Of a DNA stretch of 19,200 nt, positions 7,148 through 14,176 are shown in pieces. The notes under the pieces were generated by a model. That model was not told where the DNA came from and ran no database searches. It worked only from the letters and a program-made list of their open reading frames with translations. Source of the DNA: Thomasclavelia sp. (GTDB lineage: Bacteria; Bacillota_I; Bacilli_A; Erysipelotrichales; Coprobacillaceae); NCBI GenBank assembly GCA_020025035.1, contig JAHHSU010000020.1:1-19200 (forward strand). The letters are read 5' to 3'. The stretch's first letter is position 1; every line of letters begins with the position of its first letter. The position numbers and the translations under genes were made by a program.

Positions 7148-9073
7148 TTAATTAATATAATTTGCAATATCGTATCCTGTTTTAATTGCATTTTCAATAT
7201 CTAAAGCACGTTCCTTGCAATCACCAATTCTATATACTGGTATACAATTACTTTCTAATTTGTTTGTTTCAAATGTATTTGGTTTTGCACCAGCAGCAAT
7301 AACTACAAAATCATATGGTAGTTTTAACTTTGTTTGTTCTTTAGATACACACACTACATAATCTTGTTCAATACTTTCTAGCTTATAAGAAGTATATTGT
7401 TGAACATTATGTGTTTGAAAACTTTCCATTAATGTTGGTAAAATAGTATTACTTACACCTCGAGCAATTTTATCAGATCCATCAATGATGCTTACACTAC
7501 ATCCTTTTTCAGCTAAGAATTCAGCAGTTTCACTTCCAACTAAACCACCACCAATCATTAAAACGTTACCATAAACTTGTCTTTTTCCTGCTAATATCTC
7601 CCAAGCACTACATACAGTGCTTCTATTAATACCCGGTATTGGTAATGTGAAATTAGTTGCACCAACAGCAACAATAACTGCATCTGGTTGAAGTGGTATA
7701 ATATCTTCTTCTGTAACTTTTTTTCCAGTACGAATCGTAACTCCTAATTGTTGAATTTGGTTAACTAAAAATGTTAGACATCTTTCCATTTCCTCTTTTC
7801 GTGGAGGTATTTTTGCAATTTGAATTTGTCCTCCTAGACAGGTTTTTTCTTCAAATAATGTAACATGATGTCCCTTTATCGCTGCAACTCTAGCAGCCTC
7901 TAATCCAGCAGGTCCACCTCCTATAACAACTACATTTTTAGGAGAATTTGCTGGAACAATTTTTCTTTCTAATTCATAACCATTTTCAGCATTTAATACG
8001 CAACTTAAAAATTCTCGATTTTGTATTCGATCAGTACACCCTTTATTACACATAATACACTGACGTATATCTTTTGCTTTATTTTCCATTAATTTGACTA
8101 CCCAATCAGGATCAGCAAGTAATGGTCTACCAATTGCAACAATATCAGCTTTATTACTATCTACAATAGAACTAGCAAGTTCTGGACTAACAATTCTTCC
8201 AACTGTACTAACTGGAATACTTACATTTTGTTTTATTTTTTTTGCGATATTGGCAAAAAAACCATAAGGTTGTATTCCCATAGGTGGGATAGTATCCGCA
8301 AGATTTCCAGTATGATTAGCTTGTGCAACATGTAACATATCTACCCCTGCTTCTTCTAACCATTTAGCAAATATCACTGCTTCGTCTTCATTAACTCCAC
8401 CTTTTCCTCGTTGTTTTGTAACAATAGACAATTTATAATCGATGATCATATCTGGTACCGTTTTTCGAATTGCTTTTACTAATTCAATTGCGAATCTTGT
8501 TCGATTTTCTAAACTTCCACCATATTCATCAGTTCGATGATTTAAAATACTACTAGATAATGCACCAACTAATCTATCACCGTGAATCTCTATTGCATCG
8601 ACCCCTGCCTTCTTAGCTCTTTTGGCACATTCACACATTTTGTAAATAATATCATTTAAGCTTTTTGGTGATACTTCATCAATATAATGAGTCATATCAT
8701 ATTTCATTTTTTTTCGAAGACCATCATAGTCTTTTTGTTCAAACATTTCAGTTAAAACTTCGCTATCATATTCTGGATGAAAAATTTGTATACCTAATTT
8801 TGCACCATATTGATGAACAGCATCTACAAGAGATTTAAAACTCTCTATTTGATCATCATTATGTAATTTTGGAACTGGGGTAAACGTATTAATTGGAGAA
8901 ACATCTCCTACTACTATATACGCTACCCCACCTTTTGCAAGTCGTTCATAAAACGCTCTACTTTGAGGTGTTATTTTTCCATCCATTGATTCATATCCTG
9001 TTGTAAGTGGTGGAAACATAATTCTATTTTTTAACCTCGTATTTCCTACTTGAATACTTTCTAATAGCTTCAT
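7148..9073 (-). CDS. bilR: Probable bilirubin reductase BilR (OYE/FMN + 4Fe-4S + FAD/NAD(P)H reductase)
   Basis: This 641-residue enzyme has the 2,4-dienoyl-CoA reductase/BaiCD layout. An N-terminal FMN TIM barrel (~1-335) is followed by a 4Fe-4S cluster site C-x2-C-x3-C-x11-C (Cys339, 342, 346, 358). Then come an FAD Rossmann motif VVVIGGGPAGLEAA (from ~382) and an NAD(P)H motif LMIGGGLVGSETAEFL (from ~505). In the barrel, EIHGDRLVG places HGDR at 164-167, before the common NHRTDEYGGS. As I recall the BilR literature, HGDR with Asp166/Arg167 marks bilirubin reductases, which reduce bilirubin to urobilinogen. Family members of this fold more often have HGAHGYL here. The ATG at 9073 is chosen over an in-frame GTG at 9082, which sits only four bases from its AAAGG. 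It is the last gene of a three-gene operon. Enoate, steroid or flavonoid reductases are alternatives. Confidence 0.75.
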   Translation of the reverse strand: MKLLESIQVGNTRLKNRIMFPPLTTGYESMDGKITPQSRAFYERLAKGGVAYIVVGDVSPINTFTPVPKLHNDDQIESFKSLVDAVHQYGAKLGIQIFHPEYDSEVLTEMFEQKDYDGLRKKMKYDMTHYIDEVSPKSLNDIIYKMCECAKRAKKAGVDAIEIHGDRLVGALSSSILNHRTDEYGGSLENRTRFAIELVKAIRKTVPDMIIDYKLSIVTKQRGKGGVNEDEAVIFAKWLEEAGVDMLHVAQANHTGNLADTIPPMGIQPYGFFANIAKKIKQNVSIPVSTVGRIVSPELASSIVDSNKADIVAIGRPLLADPDWVVKLMENKAKDIRQCIMCNKGCTDRIQNREFLSCVLNAENGYELERKIVPANSPKNVVVIGGGPAGLEAARVAAIKGHHVTLFEEKTCLGGQIQIAKIPPRKEEMERCLTFLVNQIQQLGVTIRTGKKVTEEDIIPLQPDAVIVAVGATNFTLPIPGINRSTVCSAWEILAGKRQVYGNVLMIGGGLVGSETAEFLAEKGCSVSIIDGSDKIARGVSNTILPTLMESFQTHNVQQYTSYKLESIEQDYVVCVSKEQTKLKLPYDFVVIAAGAKPNTFETNKLESNCIPVYRIGDCKERALDIENAIKTGYDIANYIN

Positions 9074-9102
9074 TATATTCACTTGCCTTTCTTATACTAA
9101 TA

Positions 9103-9855
9103 TTACATCATTTCTTGAATATATTTTAAAATCTCTAATTCGCACTTTTCTCTTGCATCTATACTAGCAAAATTATGATTTCCACCTTCAATTCTTACAT
9201 AATTTTTATTACCAATATAACAATCCATATATGCCATACATGTTTTATCATCAACTAATTTATCTTCTGTTCCACAAATAATTAATACACTTCCATGATA
9301 TCCTTTTGCATCATCAAATGGAGAATATTTTGCAAGGTCATAGTTAAAATCTAAACTAAATTTTAATCCTTCCATATCAGCGTATGTCATTCCTTGATTT
9401 TTAAAATGATCTGCACGTTCTTTACATCCATACCACATTCCAGCTCCTGGACACATTAAAATTAAACCATTTGGTTGAATTCTAGGTGCCACACTTGCAG
9501 CTACAAATCCACCCATACTTTGACCTGATAATATAATTTTATTCGTATCCACGCATGAAAGAGTTTTTACCCATTGATACACATCTTCTGCATCTTCAAG
9601 TAAGCTTGTAAAAGTCATTTCTTCAAATTCTCCATCACTTTCTCCACAACCATAAAAATCAAATCTTAAACATGCAATTCCATGTTTTTCTAATGTTCTA
9701 GCCATATGAGTATATGAATACTTATACCCAGACAATGTACCACCAAATCCATGAAGATGCAATACTACAGGGGGATTTTTTTCCCCCTGCGGTAATGTTA
9801 AAAAGCCACGTAATGTTTTTCCATTTCTATTTTTAATTTCTACATATTCAATCAT
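9103..9855 (-). CDS. Alpha/beta-hydrolase, esterase type (cinnamoyl-esterase-like)
   Basis: This is a 250-residue cytoplasmic alpha/beta-hydrolase with no signal peptide. The oxyanion element HLHGFGG is at 33-39, the nucleophile elbow G-Q-S-M-G at 111-115 (Ser113), the acid CGTEDKLV (Asp198), and the base GGNHNF (His227), so the triad is complete. The pattern ACLRFDFYGCGESDG and the length closely resemble lactobacillar cinnamoyl/feruloyl esterases (LJ0536 type). A cap insert lies around 140-180. Its ATG overlaps the stop of the transporter gene by four bases (ATGA), with GAGGAG upstream, so translation is coupled. The reductase gene follows about 30 bases later. The context suggests it hydrolyses an imported ester before or after the reductase acts. 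Acyl-glucuronides or hydroxycinnamate esters are candidate substrates; this is inference. Confidence 0.88.
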   Translation of the reverse strand: MIEYVEIKNRNGKTLRGFLTLPQGEKNPPVVLHLHGFGGTLSGYKYSYTHMARTLEKHGIACLRFDFYGCGESDGEFEEMTFTSLLEDAEDVYQWVKTLSCVDTNKIILSGQSMGGFVAASVAPRIQPNGLILMCPGAGMWYGCKERADHFKNQGMTYADMEGLKFSLDFNYDLAKYSPFDDAKGYHGSVLIICGTEDKLVDDKTCMAYMDCYIGNKNYVRIEGGNHNFASIDAREKCELEILKYIQEMM

Positions 9856-11216
9856 TCTGCTATCTCCTCTTCTCTACGTTTTGCAAGTTTATCTAACATT
9901 TCTTTTGTTTTCTTTTTTGATAATGGATAAACAAATAATAATATTAACACTGCTACAAAATAACCTACAGCATAAATAGATGTGTATGATTTCCAAATAT
10001 TTGCTTTTACTGCAGCTGTTTGAATTTTTTCATGAACATTATATCCAATCATTGCTAATACAAAACTACTTAAACTTGCACTTAATGCTGCTGCTAATTT
10101 TCTAAAAAATGAATAAGTAGAATAAACCATTGCTTCATTTCGATGTCCTGTTTGTAATTCTTGATAATCAATTGCATCATTAACCATTGCCCAAATTAAC
10201 ACTTGGAATCCACTAGCACCAATATAACAAATTCCATTAATTAAGATAAATAACATTGGATTTTGAATTGGGAAAAAGAATAAAATTGTAAATATAATTC
10301 CAGCAAACGTAGATCCATACATACACCATTCTTTTTTACCAAATTTCTTAGAAACATATTTAGTACCAATAAAAGTAATTAATGCATAAACTGTACTTAA
10401 CATACCAGAAACTGACATAATTTTTACATTTCCAAAATAATCTCTAAACAAAAATACATTTAATCCATTAACTACACTAGCAGAAATCATCCCTGCTAAA
10501 CTTGCTAAAATCAAACCTAATAACGCTCTGTTTTTTGACATATTAACTAATGATTCTTTAATACTATATTTTTCATCTTTATGTTCTGGCAACTCAACTC
10601 TTTCTTTACACCAGATTGTAGTCATATACAAACAAAATACTCCAATTGTTGCACAAATTAAAGCCATTAACGTAAATCTAGAAGCAACTGGATTATTATC
10701 TTTATATAACACTAATGGTCCAACAATAACAATAACTGTCATAAAAATAGTACCACCAAGACTTCTATAACGTGATAAATCTGTACGATGGTTAACATCA
10801 TCAGTCATAACACTTGATAATGAACCAAAAGGAACGTTTACACATGTATAACATGCTTCATAAAGCACATAAGTTACTAAAATATAAATTAATTTTAATT
10901 TATAATCCCAATCGCTAATATCAATAAAACCAATTACACATAAAATTGCCATTGGAATACTAAAAGCTTTAATCCAAGGGATAAATTTACCCCCTTTAGT
11001 TGACTTTCTAGAATCAATAATTGCTCCTATAATTGGATCATTTACTGCATCCCAAATTTTTGTTATTAATAAGATAGTTCCTACATGTAAAGGATTTACT
11101 TTAAGTACTAATGTATAAAATGTTGTTAGGAACATTGCCCTAAATTGTTCTGTACAACAACACCCTAAATCCCCTAGCGTATAGCCAACCTTGTCCTTCC
11201 ATGAAAATTTTCTCAT
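9852..11216 (-). CDS. GPH-family (glycoside-pentoside-hexuronide) cation symporter
   Basis: This 454-residue protein with about twelve membrane segments belongs to the GPH branch of the MFS, which includes the MelB and GusB/UidB sugar and glucuronide symporters. Diagnostic stretches are LGDLGCCCTEQF near the N-terminus, TKIWDAVNDPIIGAIID at ~52-68, VNVPFGSLSSVMTDD and SRYRSLGG mid-protein, and YQELQTGHRNEAMVYSTYSFFRKLAAA in the second half. The tail is strongly basic/acidic (KKKTKEMLDKLAKRREEE). It is the first gene of the operon, with AAGGAGG seven bases before the start, and is translationally coupled to the hydrolase. A glycoside or glucuronide conjugate is the most natural cargo for this family, but the substrate is not readable from sequence. 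Confidence 0.9.
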   Translation of the reverse strand: MRKFSWKDKVGYTLGDLGCCCTEQFRAMFLTTFYTLVLKVNPLHVGTILLITKIWDAVNDPIIGAIIDSRKSTKGGKFIPWIKAFSIPMAILCVIGFIDISDWDYKLKLIYILVTYVLYEACYTCVNVPFGSLSSVMTDDVNHRTDLSRYRSLGGTIFMTVIVIVGPLVLYKDNNPVASRFTLMALICATIGVFCLYMTTIWCKERVELPEHKDEKYSIKESLVNMSKNRALLGLILASLAGMISASVVNGLNVFLFRDYFGNVKIMSVSGMLSTVYALITFIGTKYVSKKFGKKEWCMYGSTFAGIIFTILFFFPIQNPMLFILINGICYIGASGFQVLIWAMVNDAIDYQELQTGHRNEAMVYSTYSFFRKLAAALSASLSSFVLAMIGYNVHEKIQTAAVKANIWKSYTSIYAVGYFVAVLILLFVYPLSKKKTKEMLDKLAKRREEEIAE

Positions 11217-11245
11217 TTTTTTCCTCCTTAATTGATTTCATTTTT

Positions 11246-11259
11246 AGAAACCGCTTTCT
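11246..11259 (-). promoter_or_regulatory. Putative CcpA cre site upstream of the transporter-hydrolase-reductase operon
   Basis: On the minus strand AGAAAGCGGTTTCT matches the cre consensus TGWNANCGNTNWCA at all positions except the outermost base on each side. It lies 30 bases upstream of the transporter start, inside the leader, where CcpA binding would repress. This would make the operon subject to carbon catabolite repression. Confidence 0.45.
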
Positions 11260-11274
11260 TATCCAATTACTATG

Positions 11275-11306
11275 ATATACAATAAAACAAATTATTCATA
11301 TACAAT
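11275..11306. promoter_or_regulatory. Candidate operator repeats in the divergent promoter region
   Basis: ATATACAAT occurs at 11275-11283 and 11298-11306 (period 23) between the divergent transporter and AraC genes. A short palindrome TGATATATCA is at 11331-11340. These are plausible but AT-rich binding sites for the adjacent AraC regulator. Confidence 0.3.
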
Positions 11307-11312
11307 TATTGC

Positions 11313-11341
11313 TTGAAAACTATCATAAATTGATATATCAT
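11313..11341 (+). promoter_or_regulatory. Promoter of the second AraC-family gene
   Basis: TTGAAA at 11313-11318 is followed after 17 bases by TATCAT at 11336-11341. The AAGGAGA ribosome site starts ~19 bases further on. Confidence 0.45.
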
Positions 11342-11371
11342 ATAAAAACAAAATATGATAAGGAGAAAAAT

Positions 11372-12205
11372 ATGAAAGATGAATATTACATAAAGGAACA
11401 TAAACTTACAGGAAAGAAAAAGTTTTTTGAAAAAAAAGAATATTATCGAATCATATTTATTTTATCAGGACAATGCAGTTATATTTTTGAAGATAAAGAA
11501 TATTGTTGTAATACTGAAAATATGATTATTCTTAAAACAGATACAAATCTAACCCTTCATACTATGTCTTGCAAAAAAAATTTTGTTATTTTAGAACTTG
11601 GATTAACTGATACAATACTTACAAGACTATCTAATGATACTACTAAACTTCAGCCATGTTTTAATATTGTTCCTTATGCATGTGCATGTATATGTTCTGG
11701 TTCAGATACCACAATGCTGATAAAACATCTTGTAAAACAATTAAATCAAGCAAAAAAACACCAAGATGTATTTGGTGCTAAATTATACGAAGATAGTTTA
11801 CTCACTACTATTCTTGTACTAACACTAAGAGCTTGTGTAAAAGCTGAATTTCAAACAGTTGTTAAAACTCCATCTAAAATTCCTTTAGAAGAAATCTTCA
11901 TTTTTATACAACGTCATTTACATGAAGAAATCACACTTAATCGATTAGAAGAAGAATTTTATATAAGTAAATATCATATTTGTCGCGAATTTAAACGTGA
12001 AACAGGATTAACAGTACATAAATATATTGTAAAATCAAAACTTGATTTATGTAAACAGTTATTAGAAAAAGGTTATCCTATGATTGAAATCTACAAGACA
12101 TGTGGATTAGGTAATTATAATAATTTATTCCGTGCATTTAAAAAGGAGTTTGGCATAACTCCTAAAGAATATGTAAAACAATTAAACAAGACAACAAAAG
12201 ATTAA
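11372..12205 (+). CDS. AraC-family transcriptional regulator (divergent to the reductase operon)
   Basis: This is a 277-residue AraC/XylS regulator. The N-terminal part looks like a cupin sensor: FILSGQCSYIFEDKEYCCNTENMIILKTDTN. It is unusually rich in Cys and His (CACACICSG near 104-112 of this start). The C-terminal ~95 residues hold the double HTH: EITLNRLEEEFYISKYHICREFKRETG and PMIEIYKTCGLGNYNNLFRAFKKEFGITPKEY. The ATG at 11372 has AAGGAGA six bases upstream; an earlier in-frame TTG at 11309 overlaps the promoter and is rejected. The divergent orientation strongly suggests control of the transporter-hydrolase-reductase operon. The Cys cluster could bind a metal or haem-related ligand, but this is only a possibility. 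Confidence 0.88.
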   Translation: MKDEYYIKEHKLTGKKKFFEKKEYYRIIFILSGQCSYIFEDKEYCCNTENMIILKTDTNLTLHTMSCKKNFVILELGLTDTILTRLSNDTTKLQPCFNIVPYACACICSGSDTTMLIKHLVKQLNQAKKHQDVFGAKLYEDSLLTTILVLTLRACVKAEFQTVVKTPSKIPLEEIFIFIQRHLHEEITLNRLEEEFYISKYHICREFKRETGLTVHKYIVKSKLDLCKQLLEKGYPMIEIYKTCGLGNYNNLFRAFKKEFGITPKEYVKQLNKTTKD

Positions 12206-12215
12206 TATTATTAAC

Positions 12216-12677
12216 TTAAATTTTAAATGAAAAATGATCCATCTTTCTATATTTTACATTTGCAGCATCTAACATACGCTTGGCCGCATAGTCGCTTTTA
12301 GTACCACAATACTTATCATCTTCATAGATAATTTCAGATATACCTGATTGTATAATTGCTTTTACACACTCATGACAAGGAAACAAAGAAACATATATTT
12401 TACAATCTTTTAATTTTCCGATACTATTTAAAATTGCATTTAATTCAGCATGCACGACATAAGGATATTTTGTTTTATCTAAATCTCCATCACGAACAGA
12501 CCATGGAAATTCACTGTCATCACACCCCCAAGGCAAACCGTTATAACCAACCCCTACAATTTTTTTATCTTGATTAACAATACAAGCACCTACTTTTGTA
12601 TTAGGATCTTTTGAGCGATAGGCAGATAGCTTTGCAATCCCCATAAAATATTGATCCCAAGTAATGACATTATCCAT
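12216..12677 (-). CDS. comEB: Deoxycytidylate (dCMP) deaminase
   Basis: This 153-residue zinc-dependent cytidine/deoxycytidylate deaminase converts dCMP to dUMP for thymidylate synthesis. The zinc ligands and catalytic Glu are in VVHAELNA (His76, Glu78) and FPCHECVKAI (Cys101, Cys104). The nucleotide-binding region VGVGYNGLPWGCDD is intact. Length and motifs match ComEB of Bacillus. GAGGTG lies six bases before the start. A TATAAT-like -10 is visible in the 37-base gap after rluD, but its -35 is poor, so it could be cotranscribed with lspA-rluD. Its 3' end is ten bases from the converging AraC gene. Confidence 0.93.
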   Translation of the reverse strand: MDNVITWDQYFMGIAKLSAYRSKDPNTKVGACIVNQDKKIVGVGYNGLPWGCDDSEFPWSVRDGDLDKTKYPYVVHAELNAILNSIGKLKDCKIYVSLFPCHECVKAIIQSGISEIIYEDDKYCGTKSDYAAKRMLDAANVKYRKMDHFSFKI

Positions 12678-12714
12678 TTTTTCACCTCATTATATAGTAA
12701 TTACATTTATTCTT

Positions 12715-13632
12715 TTATTCCATTTCCTCATTTAATTGATCTAATAATTGTTGAAATTCATCAGGCAACTTAGAATCAAACACCATTTTTTTATTTGTTT
12801 TAGGGTGAATAAATCCAAGTGTTTTCGCATGTAAATATTGACCAAAACTACAATCATCTTTACGTCTTCCATATTTTGGATCACCATAAACTGGATGACC
12901 AATAAATTGCATGTGTACACGAATTTGATGTGTACGACCTGTCTCTAAACGACATTCTACTAATGTAGCATCCTTAAATCTTTTGATTACACGAAAATTT
13001 GTACATGCGTTTTTGGAATTAACGTCAGTAACTGTCATTTTCTGTCTATCTTTTTGATCACGACCAATTGGAGCATCGATTTTTCCATAATCATGGCAAA
13101 TAACACCATGCACAATAGCTAAATATTTACGTTCCACACTATGTTCCTTTAATTGCTTGCTTAATTGTAGATGTGCATTATCATTTTTAGCTACCATTAA
13201 TAAGCCACTTGTATCCTTATCTATCCTATGTACAATACCAGGACGAATTACTCCATTAATCCCTGATAAATCCTTACAATGAAACATTAATGCATTAACT
13301 AATGTTCCTTGGTAAATTCCAGCAGATGGATGTACAATCATCCCACTTGGTTTATTAATCACAATAACATCCGCGTCTTCGTATACTATATCTAATGGTA
13401 TATCTTCAGGTTGAATATCTAACTGCTTATCTTCTTCAATTTCTATTGTCAAAACATCTTCCTGTTGTAACAAATAACTGCTTTTTTCATGGCTATCATT
13501 TACCAATACGTGACCATTACGAATCATTTGTTGTAATCTTGTTCTGGATAAATCACCTAAAACAGTAGCCAAAAATTTATCTAGGCGTGTCCCTGTATGT
13601 TCGTCTTGAATCGTTATTTTGATTGTTTCCAT
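12715..13632 (-). CDS. rluD: RluD-family 23S rRNA pseudouridine synthase
   Basis: This 305-residue enzyme has an N-terminal S4 RNA-binding domain (RLDKFLATVLGDLSRTRLQQMIRNGHVLVN, 17-45). The RluA/RluD catalytic domain follows with IVHRIDKDTSGLLMVAKN, catalytic Asp138, and ETGRTHQIRVHMQFIGHPVYGDPKYG. It isomerises uridines in the 23S rRNA (helix 69 in E. coli RluD; the Bacillus equivalent is YlyB). The start overlaps lspA by 19 bases and has GAGGAG eight bases upstream, so it is coupled to lspA, the standard order in Bacillota. The exact target uridine cannot be assigned. Confidence 0.92.
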   Translation of the reverse strand: METIKITIQDEHTGTRLDKFLATVLGDLSRTRLQQMIRNGHVLVNDSHEKSSYLLQQEDVLTIEIEEDKQLDIQPEDIPLDIVYEDADVIVINKPSGMIVHPSAGIYQGTLVNALMFHCKDLSGINGVIRPGIVHRIDKDTSGLLMVAKNDNAHLQLSKQLKEHSVERKYLAIVHGVICHDYGKIDAPIGRDQKDRQKMTVTDVNSKNACTNFRVIKRFKDATLVECRLETGRTHQIRVHMQFIGHPVYGDPKYGRRKDDCSFGQYLHAKTLGFIHPKTNKKMVFDSKLPDEFQQLLDQLNEEME

Positions 13633-14108
13633 TGACTATACTCCTCATAAAAAATTTCTACACATACTAATAATACTCCTAAACAGATACACATATCTGC
13701 AATATTAAAAATTGGAAAATCATAACCAAACAACAATACATCTATAAAGTCTCGTACATAACCTAGCATCATTCTATCTAATAAATTACCTATTGTACCA
13801 CTAAGTATTAATATTATTCCAAATCGAGTAAGTCTTTCTTTTTCTTTTGTACGAACAAAATATACACTTAATAGAATGATTGCAATAAACGCAACAATTA
13901 TAAAAAACCAACTTTTTCCTTCTAAAATAGACCATGCAGCACCTTGATTTGTTGTATACGTAAAATATAAGAATTTATCAATCACTGTAATTCCATTACG
14001 AAAAGGCAAAACATCGCTTGCAACAATTTTACTAAATTGATCTATCACTAACATTAAAATTGCAAAAACTATAGCAAATATTGTTTCTTTTTGTTTTAAG
14101 TATTTCAT
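13614..14108 (-). CDS. lspA: Lipoprotein signal peptidase (signal peptidase II)
   Basis: This 164-residue, four-helix membrane aspartyl protease removes signal peptides from prolipoproteins after diacylglyceryl modification. Conserved blocks are visible in order: VIDQFSK (Asp23), TNQGAAWS (Asn54), SGTIGNLLDR (catalytic Asp111), VRDFIDV, and FNIADMCI (catalytic Asp138). The length is normal. AGGTGA lies six bases before the start, and a TTGTTT/TATAAT promoter lies in the gap after ileS. It is the first gene of lspA-rluD. Confidence 0.95.
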   Translation of the reverse strand: MKYLKQKETIFAIVFAILMLVIDQFSKIVASDVLPFRNGITVIDKFLYFTYTTNQGAAWSILEGKSWFFIIVAFIAIILLSVYFVRTKEKERLTRFGIILILSGTIGNLLDRMMLGYVRDFIDVLLFGYDFPIFNIADMCICLGVLLVCVEIFYEEYSQWKQSK

Positions 14109-14125
14109 TTATATCACCTAATTTT

Positions 14126-14153
14126 ATTATACAAAAATTATCTAATAAAACAA
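14126..14153 (-). promoter_or_regulatory. Promoter of lspA-rluD
   Basis: On the minus strand TTGTTT (14148-14153), a 16-base spacer and TATAAT (14126-14131) lie just upstream of lspA and just downstream of the ileS terminator. Confidence 0.55.
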
Positions 14154-14154
14154 G

Positions 14155-14176
14155 AAAAAAGGGATATAATTATCCC
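14155..14176 (-). terminator. Intrinsic terminator of ileS
   Basis: On the minus strand GGGATA-ATTA-TATCCC (14161-14176) is followed by TTTTTT. The hairpin contains the ileS stop codon. It separates ileS from the lspA-rluD unit. Confidence 0.8.

Noticed and set aside
7148..11216. Reading the operon as bile-acid 7-dehydroxylation (baiCD/baiH plus baiG transporter)
   Set aside because: No other bai-type genes (CoA ligase, CoA transferase, 7-alpha-dehydratase, short-chain dehydrogenase) are present, the transporter is GPH type, and HGDR points to BilR.
7148..11216. Hydroxycinnamate-ester pathway (feruloyl esterase plus cinnamate reductase)
   Set aside because: Not excluded: the hydrolase fits well. 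It was ranked second because of the HGDR motif in the reductase and the GPH transporter.
12190..12215. TTAATATTATTAA palindrome as terminator between the AraC gene and dCMP deaminase
   Set aside because: Pure A/T stem with no clear U tract; too weak to call.
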